A program made the position numbers and the translations under genes. Shown here in pieces: positions 27,578 through 40,282 of a stretch of DNA of 64,000 nt. The notes beneath the pieces were generated by a model. It had not been told where the DNA came from and made no database searches. It saw only the letters and a list, made by a program, of their open reading frames with translations. Source of the DNA: Antedon mediterranea (Eukaryota; Echinodermata; Crinoidea; Comatulida; Antedonidae). Within the stretch, counting starts at the first letter, position 1; every line of letters begins with the position of its first letter. The stretch is taken from contig NC_092672.1 in NCBI RefSeq assembly GCF_964355755.1, positions 33,228,501 through 33,292,500 of the forward strand, read 5' to 3'.

Positions 27578-27583
27578 TTTTTT
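27578..27583 (+). terminator. Pol III T-run after copy 2 (example)
   Basis: Six Ts lie 14 nt past the tRNA. Runs of four to seven Ts stand at similar places behind most array members, as expected for RNA polymerase III termination. Confidence 0.7.
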
Positions 27584-27670
27584 GTTAACAGCATATTTTG
27601 TTTTATGACAATATAATATTCTTTTTAATGTATATAGGCCAATCGATCGCATGCATTCTAAATGGCAACT

Positions 27671-27690
27671 GCCGAAATAGCTCAGTTGGA

Positions 27691-27726
<36 letters not shown>

Positions 27727-27743
27727 AATCCCGGGTTTCGGCA
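27671..27743 (+). tRNA. tRNA-Phe(GAA), copy 3
   Basis: One change from the consensus, in the D loop (TTGGAAGAGC). All stems pair, so it is probably functional. Confidence 0.93.
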
Positions 27744-27748
27744 TCTAC

Positions 27749-27862
27749 CAGCAATAATAATAATAATAATAATAATTTATTTGGAAATTACACTTTTACA
27801 ACAGTGGCACTCGAACAAATGGAAGGTGCATCCAAGAGAAATATACAAAAAAAAAAAAATAA
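27749..27862 (-). mobile_element. Probable LINE 3' end inserted in tRNA spacer
   Basis: An extra segment splits a type B spacer: an (AAT)n tract, a unique stretch (GGCACTCGAACAAATGGAAG) and an A-run. Read on minus it resembles a LINE 3' end with an ATT-repeat tail. No coding sequence remains. Confidence 0.4.
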
Positions 27863-27954
27863 ATATATTTTGTCTAAAGTATATTTCGTATTGTGCGATA
27901 ATATAATATTCTGTTTCATGTATAGGCCTATCTCATGCATCGTGTTTGTTAACT

Positions 27955-27960
27955 GCCGAA

Positions 27961-28010
<50 letters not shown>

Positions 28011-28027
28011 AATCCCGGGTTTCGGCA
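27955..28027 (+). tRNA. tRNA-Phe(GAA), copy 4, consensus
   Basis: An exact consensus copy; the spacer in front carries the AAT-tailed insertion. Confidence 0.97.
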
Positions 28028-28126
28028 ACTAGCAACAATTAATTTTTGTTTAAAACATGTTTTGTTGTACGATGATATAATATTCTTTTTCATATAGGCT
28101 TATTGAATGCATTGAATTTGTTAACT

Positions 28127-28132
28127 GCTGAA

Positions 28133-28182
<50 letters not shown>

Positions 28183-28199
28183 AATCCCGGGTTTCGGCA
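28127..28199 (+). tRNA. tRNA-Phe(GAA), copy 5
   Basis: One change: acceptor GCTGAAA, giving a T-G wobble at pair 3-70. It is otherwise consensus. Confidence 0.92.
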
Positions 28200-28305
28200 T
28201 CTAGCAACAAAGTTTTTTGTAAACAGCATATTTTGTTTTATGACAATATAATATTCTTTTTAATGTATATAGGCCAATCGATCGCATGCATTGTAAATGG
28301 CAACT

Positions 28306-28311
28306 GCCGAA

Positions 28312-28361
<50 letters not shown>

Positions 28362-28378
28362 AATCCCGGGTTTCGGCA
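28306..28378 (+). tRNA. tRNA-Phe(GAA), copy 6, consensus
   Basis: An exact consensus copy preceded by a type A spacer. Confidence 0.97.
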
Positions 28379-28480
28379 TCTACCAGCAATATATTTTGTC
28401 TAAAGTATATTTCGTATTGTGCGATAATATAATATTCTGTTTCATGTATAGGCCTATCTCATGCATCGTGTTTGTTAACT

Positions 28481-28486
28481 GCCGAA

Positions 28487-28536
<50 letters not shown>

Positions 28537-28553
28537 AATCCCGGGTTTCGGCA
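28481..28553 (+). tRNA. tRNA-Phe(GAA), copy 7, consensus
   Basis: An exact consensus copy preceded by a type B spacer. Confidence 0.97.
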
Positions 28554-28656
28554 TCTAGCAGCAATATAATATTTTGTCTAAAGTATATTTCGTTTTATGC
28601 GATAATATAATATTCTTTTTCATGTATAGGCTTATTGAATGCATTGAATTACAACT

Positions 28657-28662
28657 GCCAAA

Positions 28663-28706
<44 letters not shown>

Positions 28707-28729
28707 AGGTTCAATCCCGGGTTTCGACA
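28657..28729 (+). tRNA. tRNA-Phe(GAA)-like, copy 8, weakened acceptor
   Basis: Acceptor strands GCCAAAA and TTTCGAC and a T-stem change (CCAGG) leave two mismatched stem pairs. The anticodon is intact. Doubtful function. Confidence 0.75.
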
Positions 28730-28830
28730 TCTAGCAACAATTATTTTTTGTTTAAAACATGTTTTGTTCTACGATGATATAATATTCTTTTTCATGTATA
28801 GGCTTATTGAATGCATGGAATTTATTAACT

Positions 28831-28903
28831 GCTGAAATAGATCAGTTGGGAGAGCGTCAGACTGAAGATATGAAGGTCCCTGGTTCAATCCCGGGTTTCG
28901 GCA
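28831..28903 (+). tRNA. tRNA-Phe(GAA)-like, copy 9
   Basis: Changes are GCTGAAA in the acceptor, ATCAG in the D stem and an A instead of C after the anticodon loop (AGATATGAAGG). The anticodon is kept; the D-stem and anticodon-stem mismatches make it doubtful. Confidence 0.75.
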
Positions 28904-29004
28904 TCTACCAACAATTATTTTTTGTTTAAAACATGTTTTGTTGTACGATGATATAATATTCTTTTTCATGTATAGGCTTATTGAATGCATTGAATTTATT
29001 AACT

Positions 29005-29077
29005 GCCGAAATAGCTCAGTTGGGAGAGTTTCAGACTGAAAGTCTGAAGGTCCCTGGTTCAATCCCGGGTTTCGGCA
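29005..29077 (+). tRNA. tRNA-Phe(GAA), copy 10, variant loop
   Basis: The anticodon loop is CTGAAAG, so bases 37-38 are swapped, and TT replaces GC after the D stem. Anticodon GAA and all long stems are kept. Confidence 0.8.
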
Positions 29078-29180
29078 TCTATGCAGCAATATATTTTGTC
29101 TAATGCATATTTCTTTTTGTACGATAATATACTATTCTTTTTCATGTATAGGCCTATCGCATGCATTGTAATTGTGAACT

Positions 29181-29196
29181 GGAAAAATAGCTCAGC

Positions 29197-29232
<36 letters not shown>

Positions 29233-29253
29233 ATTCAGTCCCAGGTTTCGGCA
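29181..29253 (+). pseudogene. tRNA-Phe pseudogene, copy 11
   Basis: The acceptor 5' strand GGAAAAA does not pair with TTTCGGC, and the T arm has further changes (CCTGATTCAGTCCCAGG). Anticodon GAA is kept. Confidence 0.75.
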
Positions 29254-29337
29254 TCTGTTTAAAGCATATGTTCTTCTACAAGAAATTCATATAGTTTTCA
29301 ATGTATAGGCTTATAAATTGCATGCATTGCGTCAGCT

Positions 29338-29343
29338 GCCGAA

Positions 29344-29386
<43 letters not shown>

Positions 29387-29410
29387 ATGGTTCAATCCCG
29401 GGTTTCGGCA
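29338..29410 (+). tRNA. tRNA-Phe(GAA), copy 12
   Basis: One change, at the first T-stem base (CATGG for CCTGG region). It follows a type D spacer. Probably functional. Confidence 0.9.
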
Positions 29411-29523
29411 TCTAGCAACAATGTTTTTAGCATGTTAAAAGCATTTTGTTTTTGTTTTTACCAATATAATATTCTTTTTAATGTATATAGGCCTATCGAT
29501 CGCATGCATTGTAAATGTCAACT

Positions 29524-29589
29524 GCCGAAATAGCACAGTTGGGAGAGCGTCAGATCTGAAGGTCCCTGGTTCAATCCCGGGTTTCGGTA
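29524..29589 (+). pseudogene. tRNA-Phe pseudogene lacking the anticodon loop, copy 13
   Basis: Seven bases are gone (TCAGATCTGAAGG), removing the whole anticodon loop. A D-stem change (GCACAG) and a 3' TTTCGGTA are also present. It cannot decode. The A and B boxes survive, so it may still be transcribed. Confidence 0.92.
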
Positions 29590-29691
29590 TCTACCAGCAA
29601 TATACTTTGTCTAAAGTATATTTTGTTTTGTGCGATAATATAATATTCTGTTTCATGTATAGGCCTATCTCATGCTTCGTGTTTGTTAACT

Positions 29692-29697
29692 GCCGAA

Positions 29698-29747
<50 letters not shown>

Positions 29748-29764
29748 AATCCCGGGTTTCGGCA
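29692..29764 (+). tRNA. tRNA-Phe(GAA), copy 14, consensus
   Basis: An exact consensus copy preceded by a type B spacer. Confidence 0.97.
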
Positions 29765-29865
29765 TCTAGCAACAATTATTTTTTGTTTAAAACATGTTTT
29801 GTTGTACGATGATATAATATTCTTTTTCATGTATAGGCTTATTGAATGCATTGAATTTGTTAACT

Positions 29866-29871
29866 GCCGGA

Positions 29872-29904
<33 letters not shown>
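29866..29904 (+). pseudogene. tRNA-Phe copy 15, 5' half
   Basis: The first 39 nt (GCCGGAATAGCTC to CTGAAGAT) end inside the anticodon arm, where a retrotransposon interrupts. The 3' half is at 30953-30986. Confidence 0.93.
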
Positions 29905-30952
29905 AATAATTCAACATTTATTAGTTTCTATCAATGGTATAACAATACAATAAAAAAGAATGATAATTTATAATGAGAAAATACAAAAAAAAAACATTAA
30001 TAGAGGATCTTGCAAGAAGAGAATACTTGTCACGCAAGACCCATAAACAAAAGAAAAAAAATACATTTGTATATAATTATTAAATAAAATAAAAAAAAGT
30101 CATGACAAAAACAGTTTGAAGGTCTAGTTTGAGTACAATGATAACAAATTACTTTTAAGTTTTTTACGAAAAGTTGGGAGAGAGGAAGAGTTAACAATAC
30201 TAGTATCTAATTGATTCCAAATTAAAGGGCCAGAAACATAAATAAAATGAGAAGAACTAGTTAATCTTACAAAAGGAATAGTTAACTGAAACTTATGAAC
30301 AGTACTTCTTAAATTATGACCATGGTTGAAATCAGCAGTGTTAAATAAATTCATCATGGGAGAAGGAAGATTGTTAGAAAAATATTGAAAGACAAAAGAG
30401 GCACTTTGCAATTTATGTATATCACCTAACTTCAGTAACTTAAGTTCATAAAATAAAGGTTCAGATGGAGTAATGCGAGACGTACAAGTAATATTTCTAA
30501 TAGCACGCTTAATCAGCTTATTAAGTTTATCGAAATGTGATGGATAGTCAGCAGCCCAAATAATGTTACAATAATAAAGATGAGGTAAAATTAAAGAATT
30601 ATATAATGAAAGAAGGATACGCCGGGGAAAAGTGTGCTTAAGATTATTTATAATCCCAATTGTTTTAGAAATTTTATTTGCAATATGATTCTGATGACTG
30701 GTCCATCTCAAGTTTTCCTGGATTAAAACACCAAGGAACATAGTCTCTGACGTTTGTTTAATGTTATCTCCATTAATAAATATATTGTAATCAGTAAGGT
30801 CTAACAATTGACGTTGTGTATGAAAAGGAATGTAATTGGTTTTCATGGAGTTTATAAGGAGTTTATTTGAGATGAACCAGTCATTATATTTTGACAATTC
30901 ATTATTAACTATAGAAAATAAAACTTTATATCTGAAGATATAAAACATATAT
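29905..30952 (-). mobile_element. 5'-truncated non-LTR retrotransposon in a tRNA gene
   Basis: It reads on minus. About 265 codons of reverse transcriptase C-terminus (coding about 30920 to 30124) include the thumb-region FLGVLIQENLRW and LYNSLILPHLYYCNIIW, close to Jockey/CR1-type elements. A 3' UTR of about 215 bp follows to 29905. The catalytic palm (YADD box) and all upstream domains are missing, so it is dead on arrival. The candidate target duplication CTGAAGAT stands at 29897-29904 and 30932-30939. An extra 13 bp (ATAAAACATATAT) separates the second copy from the tRNA 3' half. The longest frame opens in antisense tRNA sequence, so its first residues are not part of the element. Confidence 0.85.
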
Positions 30953-30986
30953 CTGAAGGTTCCTGGTTCAATCCCGGGTTTCGGCA
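30953..30986 (+). pseudogene. tRNA-Phe copy 15, 3' half
   Basis: The remaining 34 nt (CTGAAGGTTCCTGG to TTTCGGCA) lie beyond the retrotransposon; one C-to-T change sits in the variable/T region. Confidence 0.92.
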
Positions 30987-31087
30987 TCTAGCAACAATTA
31001 TTTTTTGTTTAAAACATGTTTTGTTGTACGATGATATAATATTCTTTTTCATATATAGGCTTATTGAATGCATTGAATTTGTTAACT

Positions 31088-31106
31088 GCCGAAATAGCTC
31101 AGTTGA

Positions 31107-31143
<37 letters not shown>

Positions 31144-31160
31144 AATCCCGGGTTTCGGGA
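31088..31160 (+). tRNA. tRNA-Phe(GAA)-like, copy 16
   Basis: D loop TTGAGAGAGC, and the last acceptor base is G (TTTCGGGA), so pair 1-72 is lost. The anticodon is intact; doubtful. Confidence 0.75.
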
Positions 31161-31261
31161 TCTAGCAACAATTATTTTTTGTTTAAAACATGCTTTGTTG
31201 TACGATGATATAATATTCTTTTTCATGTATAGGCTTATTGAATGAATTGGATTTATTAACT

Positions 31262-31334
31262 GCCGAAATAGCTCAGTTGGTAGAGCGTCAGACTGAAGAT
31301 CTGAACGTCGCTGGTTCAATCCCGGGTTTCGACA
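31262..31334 (+). tRNA. tRNA-Phe(GAA)-like, copy 17
   Basis: Changes are GGTAGAGC in the D loop, CGTCG in the variable/T region and TTTCGACA in the acceptor. The anticodon is intact; doubtful. Confidence 0.75.
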
Positions 31335-31437
31335 TCTAGCAGCAATATATTTTGTCTAAAGCATATTTCTTTTTGTACGATAATATACTATTCTTTTTTC
31401 ATGTATAGGCCTATCGCATGCATTGTAATTGTGAACT

Positions 31438-31449
31438 GCCGAAATAGCC

Positions 31450-31493
<44 letters not shown>

Positions 31494-31510
31494 AATCCCG
31501 GATTTCGGCA
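31438..31510 (+). tRNA. tRNA-Phe(GAA), copy 18
   Basis: Two changes, GCCC in the D stem and CCGGA in the T stem, each costing a stem pair. Possibly functional. Confidence 0.82.
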
Positions 31511-31593
31511 TCTGTTTAAAGCATATTTTCTTCTACAAGAAATTCATATAGTTTCAATGTATAGGCCTATTAATTGCATGCATTGCGTCAGCT

Positions 31594-31666
31594 GCCGAAA
31601 TAGCTCAGTTGGGAGAGTGTTAGGCTGAAGATCTGAAGGTCCCTGGTTCAATCCCGGGTTTCGGCA
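31594..31666 (+). tRNA. tRNA-Phe(GAA), copy 19, variant anticodon stem
   Basis: GTGTTAGGCTGAAGATCTGA carries anticodon-stem changes, including a mismatch at the pair closing the loop. Anticodon GAA is kept. Confidence 0.78.
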
Positions 31667-31778
31667 TCTAGCAACAACGTTTTTTGCATGTTAAAAGCAT
31701 TTTTTTTTGTTTTGTTTAATATAATATTCTTTTTAATGTATATAGGCCTATGGATCGCATGCATTGTAAATTTCAACT

Positions 31779-31843
31779 GCCGAAATAGCTCAGTTGAGAG
31801 AGCGTCAGACTGAAGGTCCCTGGTTCAATCCCGGGTTTCGGCA
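31779..31843 (+). pseudogene. tRNA-Phe pseudogene with anticodon-arm deletion, copy 20
   Basis: Eight bases are missing (TCAGACTGAAGGTCCC), collapsing the 3' anticodon stem. The deletion differs from copy 13 but falls in the same CTGAAG direct repeat. Confidence 0.92.
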
Positions 31844-31945
31844 TCTACCAGCAATATATTTTGTCTACAGTATATTTCGTTTTGTGCGATAATATAATAT
31901 TCTTTTTCATGTATAGGCTTATTGAATGCATTGGATTTATTAACT

Positions 31946-32018
31946 GCCGAAATAGCTCAGTTGGGAGAGCGTCAGAGTGAAGATCTGAAGGTCCCTGGTT
32001 CAATCCCGGCTTTCGGCA
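31946..32018 (+). tRNA. tRNA-Phe(GAA), copy 21
   Basis: Loop base 32 is G (GTGAAGA) and the T stem ends CCGGC. The anticodon is intact. Confidence 0.82.
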
Positions 32019-32119
32019 TCTAGCAACGATTATTTTTTGTTTAAAACATGTTTTGTTGTACGATGATATAATATTCGTTTTCATGTATAGGCTTATTGAA
32101 TGCATTGGATTTGTTAACT

Positions 32120-32125
32120 GCCGAA

Positions 32126-32175
<50 letters not shown>

Positions 32176-32192
32176 AATCCCGGGTTTCGGCA
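32120..32192 (+). tRNA. tRNA-Phe(GAA), copy 22, consensus
   Basis: An exact consensus copy preceded by a type C spacer. Confidence 0.97.
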
Positions 32193-32376
32193 TCTAGCAA
32201 CAATGTTTTTTGCATGTTAAAAGCATTTTTTGTGTTGTACCAATATAATATTCTTTTTAATGTATATAGGCCTATCGATCGCATGCATTGCAAATGTGAA
32301 CGCATATTTTGTTCTACAAGAAATTCATATAGTTTTCAATGTATAGGCCTATTAAATTACATGCATTGCGTCAGCT

Positions 32377-32449
32377 GCCGAAATAGCTCAGTTGGGAGAG
32401 CGTTAGACTGTAAATCTGAAGGTCTCTGGTTCAATCCCGGTTTTCGGCA
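32377..32449 (+). tRNA. tRNA-Phe body with GTA (Tyr) anticodon, copy 23
   Basis: The anticodon loop is CTGTAAA, so the anticodon is GTA (Tyr codons) on a Phe-type body with intact acceptor and D arms. The T stem (TCTGG/CCGGT) has lost its outer pair and has a wobble. Eukaryotic tRNA-Tyr normally has C1-G72, but here G1-C72 is kept and no Tyr-type intron is present, so correct tyrosylation is unlikely. It is either an anticodon-shifted gene or a decaying copy. Confidence 0.85.
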
Positions 32450-32557
32450 TTTAGCACCAATGTTTTTTGTTAAAAGCATTTTTTGTTTTTACCAATAACA
32501 TAATATTCTTTTTAATGTATATAGTCCTATCGATCGCATGCATTGTAAATGTCAACT

Positions 32558-32630
32558 GCCGAAGTAGCTCAGTTGGGAGAGCGTCAGATTGAAGATCTGA
32601 AGGTCCCTGGTTCAATCCCGGGATTTGGCA
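32558..32630 (+). tRNA. tRNA-Phe(GAA), copy 24
   Basis: Acceptor GCCGAAG/ATTTGGC, loop TTGAAGA. The anticodon is intact; two acceptor pairs are altered. Confidence 0.78.
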
Positions 32631-32732
32631 TCTACCAGCAATATACTTTGTCTAAAGTATATTTCGTTTTGTGCGATAATATAATATTCTGTTTCATGTA
32701 TAGGCCTATCTCATGCATCGGGTTTGTTAACT

Positions 32733-32738
32733 GCCGAA

Positions 32739-32788
<50 letters not shown>

Positions 32789-32805
32789 AATCCCGGGTTT
32801 CGGCA
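32733..32805 (+). tRNA. tRNA-Phe(GAA), copy 25, consensus
   Basis: An exact consensus copy preceded by a type B spacer. Confidence 0.97.
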
Positions 32806-32906
32806 TCTAGCAACAATTATTTTTTGTTTAAAACATGTTTTGTTGTATGATGATATAATATTCTTTTTCATGTATAGGCTTATTGAATGCATTGGATTTA
32901 CTAACT

Positions 32907-32923
32907 GCCGAAATAGCTCAGCC

Positions 32924-32962
<39 letters not shown>

Positions 32963-32981
32963 AATCCCGGGTTGCGCGGCA
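32907..32981 (+). pseudogene. tRNA-Phe pseudogene, copy 26
   Basis: The 3' acceptor strand is disrupted (GTTGCGCGGCA, two extra bases) and the D loop reads AGCCGGGAGAGC. Anticodon GAA is kept. Confidence 0.75.
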
Positions 32982-33082
32982 TCTAGCAACAATTTTTTTT
33001 TTTTTTAAACAAGTTTTGTTGTACGATGATATAATATTCGTTTTTATGTATAGGCTTATTGAATGCATTGGATTTGTTGACT

Positions 33083-33155
33083 GCCGAAATAGCTCAGTTG
33101 GGAGAGCGTCATACTGAAGACCTGAAGGTCCCTGTTTCAATCCCGGGTTTCGGAA
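33083..33155 (+). tRNA. tRNA-Phe(GAA)-like, copy 27
   Basis: Anticodon-stem changes (TCATACTGAAGACCTGA), a T-arm change (CCTGTTTC) and a 3' TTTCGGAA weaken three stems. Probably a pseudogene with an intact anticodon. Confidence 0.7.
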
Positions 33156-33257
33156 TCTAGCAGCAATATATTTTGTCAAAAGTATATTTTGTTTTGTGCG
33201 ATAATATAATATTCTGTTTAATGTATAGGCCTATTTCATGCGTTATGTTTGTTAACT

Positions 33258-33263
33258 GCCGAA

Positions 33264-33313
<50 letters not shown>

Positions 33314-33330
33314 AATCCCGGGTTTCGGCA
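33258..33330 (+). tRNA. tRNA-Phe(GAA), copy 28, consensus
   Basis: An exact consensus copy, the last fully canonical member of the array. Confidence 0.97.
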
Positions 33331-33514
33331 TCTAGCAACAATATTTTTTGCATGTTAAAAGCATTTTTTTGTTTTTACCAATATAATATTCTTTTTAATG
33401 TATATAGGCCTATCGATCGCATGCATTGTAAATGTGAACGCATATTTTGTTCTTCAAGAAATTCATATAGTTTACAATGTATAGGCCTATTAAATTGTAT
33501 GCATTGCGTCAGCT

Positions 33515-33587
33515 GCCGAAATAGCTCAGTTGGGAGAGCGTTAGACTGAAGATCTGAAGGAATCTGGTTCAATCCCGGTTTTCGGCA
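33515..33587 (+). tRNA. tRNA-Phe(GAA)-like, copy 29
   Basis: The T arm is altered (AATCTGG/CCGGT). It follows an A+D composite spacer like copy 23, and shares its TTAGA stem and T-stem change, but keeps GAA. Confidence 0.78.
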
Positions 33588-33686
33588 TCTAGCACCAATG
33601 TTTTTTGTTAAAAGCATTTTTTGTTTTTACCAATATAATATTCTTTTTAATGTATAGGCCTATCGCATGCATGCTACATGTCACCT

Positions 33687-33692
33687 GCCGAA

Positions 33693-33742
<50 letters not shown>

Positions 33743-33759
33743 AATCCCGTGTTTCGGCA
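33687..33759 (+). tRNA. tRNA-Phe(GAA), copy 30
   Basis: A single change in the T stem (CCGTG for CCGGG). Probably functional. Confidence 0.88.
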
Positions 33760-33856
33760 TCTAACCACAATGTTTTCTGTTAAAAGTATTTTTTGTTTTT
33801 ACCAATATAATATTCTTTTTAATGTATGCCTATCGCATGCATTGTAAATGTCAACT

Positions 33857-33929
33857 GCCGAAATAGCTCAGTTGGGAGAACGACAGACTGAAGATCTGAA
33901 GGTCCCTGGTTTAATCCCGGGTTTTGACA
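33857..33929 (+). tRNA. tRNA-Phe(GAA)-like, copy 31
   Basis: GAACGAC after the D loop, TTTAATC in the T loop and TTTTGACA in the acceptor make this last array member doubtful. The anticodon is intact. Confidence 0.72.
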
Positions 33930-34252
33930 TATGTTTTTCTGGGGTTCACTAAATATTTCTATCAATGTAGAATGATTTCTGATTACTTTTACCCATTTCA
34001 TATTTATCATATTTAAAACAATTTTAAATAAATATTTTAAAAATTTATACTATTTGTGTTTTTGTTGTAGTTATTTGTATTTGTCATTAATTTTTGCTAA
34101 ATTTTACTAGGTTAATTTTGGTTGCTATTAAGCTTTGATTAGTTTTATTAACTACACCTTATCACCGTTTGTCAATTATATATAATTTTTGTTGAACTTG
34201 TACAGTACTGACATTAAAATTTGAAGAAAATCAGAAAAAAATGTCCTCCACT

Positions 34253-34318
34253 ATCGAAATAACTCGGATTAGGAGAGCGTCAGACTGCTGAAGGTCCCGT
34301 TCAATCCGCGTTTCGGCA
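34253..34318 (+). pseudogene. Degenerate tRNA-Phe relic, copy 32
   Basis: Separated from the array by about 320 bp. It keeps GAGAGCGTCAGACTG and the TTTCGGCA end but has lost the anticodon triplet context (GACTGCTGAAGG) and part of the T arm. Confidence 0.75.
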
Positions 34319-35966
34319 TCTGTATCACCAATATCCTTCCTAAGTACATTTATTTTATCTTTCTTTTTCTCACCATAATTTTTCTCCTACAACTCTTGCA
34401 CACTTCAACACACTCCCATCTCTATCTTATGACGACTGTCACTGAACTAGCCTACTTTACGAAATGATCTTAAGGATGAGTTTGTTTTCAACTTGAAATC
34501 CTTCTTGCCTCTTCGATTAAACTATGAGGGGCAGCTAACACATTTGAGCCACAGCGATGTATTTATGCTTAAGCTGCCCTTGCATTTATCATCTTTTTTG
34601 TTTTTGTTTTTAAATAATATGATTATAATTGTATTTGTTTTATGCTGGTGAAAAAATAAACGATTTTAAATGTTGAATAACCGCCCATCTTTGCATATTA
34701 AATATTATTTTATTCATCACACGATTTATGATGAGATAAAACAAATTTAATAAATACATATTTAATATACAACCTTGACATTTTATGGTTTCACATCAGT
34801 TCCGTAAGTGATAAGTCGTTCTGCAACATCAGATTGGTAAAAGCAAAACACTTAAAAAATATCGTTAAAGATCGATTGGAAGATATTGCGTATTGATGAC
34901 GTAACGGTAAATTATTGATAATAATAGGCCTGGTTTAACACAACAAAAACATGACGTAATAATATAATTATACCTAGTACTGTCGTCGTGTACTGACAAT
35001 TTTTAAATTTCATGTGACGTTAGTATAATATTTTATCAAATAAAATATATTGATGTATGGAAACTATACTTAAATATTAATGAGATAATTGAAATGATAT
35101 ATACAAATGTCAACGCGAGTGTTGTATTTGACGTATTTATTTGGTTTGATATTTGTTGAAATATACTATACTAAATAATAAGTTTGAATAAAAAAAACCG
35201 CTTTAAAAACGCAACAAAAAACAAGAAATTTCCACAAAAAGTACAGTTGTAGTAACTGTAGCAACCATCCACCACCACCACCGTACATAGAGGGCGCACT
35301 TGTTGATATTCTTTTAGACTGATCGATCGGTTTCCAAAATAATCAGTTTCTCTCTTGGAAAGCTGTCAAAAATCAGTGTCAGATTTGTACGTAAGCGCAA
35401 AATGTTAAGCTAAAGGGTTTATTCAAACAGAGTCCTATATTTCTAGGCCATTTGTGTGCTCATATAGCCTAATTACCACATAGATAGTAACAATACTGCA
35501 CATTAAAAAGGCCTGCTAGGCAATCCCCATATCGCGATAGGCGGCTTTCGGCAGGAAACTGACCTACACTAGACTGGGTGTGAATCTCGGCCTGGTGGGT
35601 GTTCCTGTTATTAATCTAGGCCTGCAGTAGTGCATTCATTATAAGTTACAAAGAAGCTAAGGAAATTAATAACATTCTTGTTTGCATCATTTTGTCTCAT
35701 TTTTTATACTTTTGTTGGATCCCTTTTGTTTTTGTATTATATTTGTACATGGCATTATTTGCATGTCATTTTTTGTTGAATAGGCCTAGGATAGGCCTAG
35801 GCCTACTGTACACTTCTTATATAGGGGATACCCACTTTACAGTGTTGTACTGACTGTATGGCATTGCTTATATACTGTAGGCATACTACTACAGTAATAC
35901 TACTACATAAGCACACAGTAGATAATGTGTTCTGATCATGCCTACCATGATGGGTTTTTTTTGTAG
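34319..35966. other. Spacer and LZIC upstream region
   Basis: AT-rich. A stretch near 34440-34670 ending in AATAAACGATTT looks like a transcript 3' tail of unknown origin. A possible non-coding first exon of LZIC ends near 35391 (TTGTAC before GTAAGC). Confidence 0.4.
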
Positions 35967-39645
<3,679 letters not shown>

Positions 39646-40183
39646 GGGCCATGGCAATAGTTACTACTACTACCAAAAAATGGACAGAATTATAAACAGA
39701 TCCAGTCAGTATATTATGTTCAGTAGTGTTGAAGGTCACACATTTGATAACCAGTAATGGAAAACAATCGCAGAAGTTTCCACGCTTTTTATAAAATCTC
39801 CCGAAGTTGGAGCATGCGATTTTAATTTGATACTATATTTGTACTCATAAAAGTAAAAAAGAATTCTTTATACATCTCCAGGATAAAGTCTGAATATTAA
39901 AACAGTTACAATTGTAGCTGCCAATTCCCCCAAAACTTTGATCTTTGAAAACCATAATTTAAGCTAAATTAGACCTTTGATTTCACATTTCAAATGAGAT
40001 TATTATAAATTTTAATTACTTTTTGACTTCCAATTTCTTTCAATTTTTATATCAATATCATAATACAAAACATATTTTTGAATTTATGTTTTGCATGATT
40101 ATTAATATTTTGCAATTAAAATATTTTATAATATTGTATATTATATATTTTGCATACTGTCTTATGTATGTTAGTGGAATAAA
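39646..40183 (+). other. LZIC 3' UTR with poly(A) signal at 40178
   Basis: No reading frame continues. The first well-placed AATAAA is at 40178-40183. Confidence 0.55.
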
Positions 40184-40282
40184 TTATGAAATAGGCTTTT
40201 TTTGTTATGTGGATAACTGAATTAATGAACATACAATTATAGGGACTTAAAAAATGTATGTAGGCCACAAGAATTTGAAATA

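Noticed and set aside
30124-30987. 287-residue ORF as an intact host gene
   Set aside because: It is the C-terminal remnant of a retrotransposon reverse transcriptase; the first residues come from antisense tRNA sequence.
27788-34010. Repeated antisense frames with NPGLNQGPSDLQSDALPTELFRQ-type protein
   Set aside because: They are translations of the antisense strand of the tRNA-Phe genes and spacers; no start, splice or family support.
27316-34318. CRISPR-like array (73-bp repeats with spacers)
   Set aside because: The repeats fold as tRNA-Phe with A and B boxes, the spacers are themselves related, and the genome is animal.
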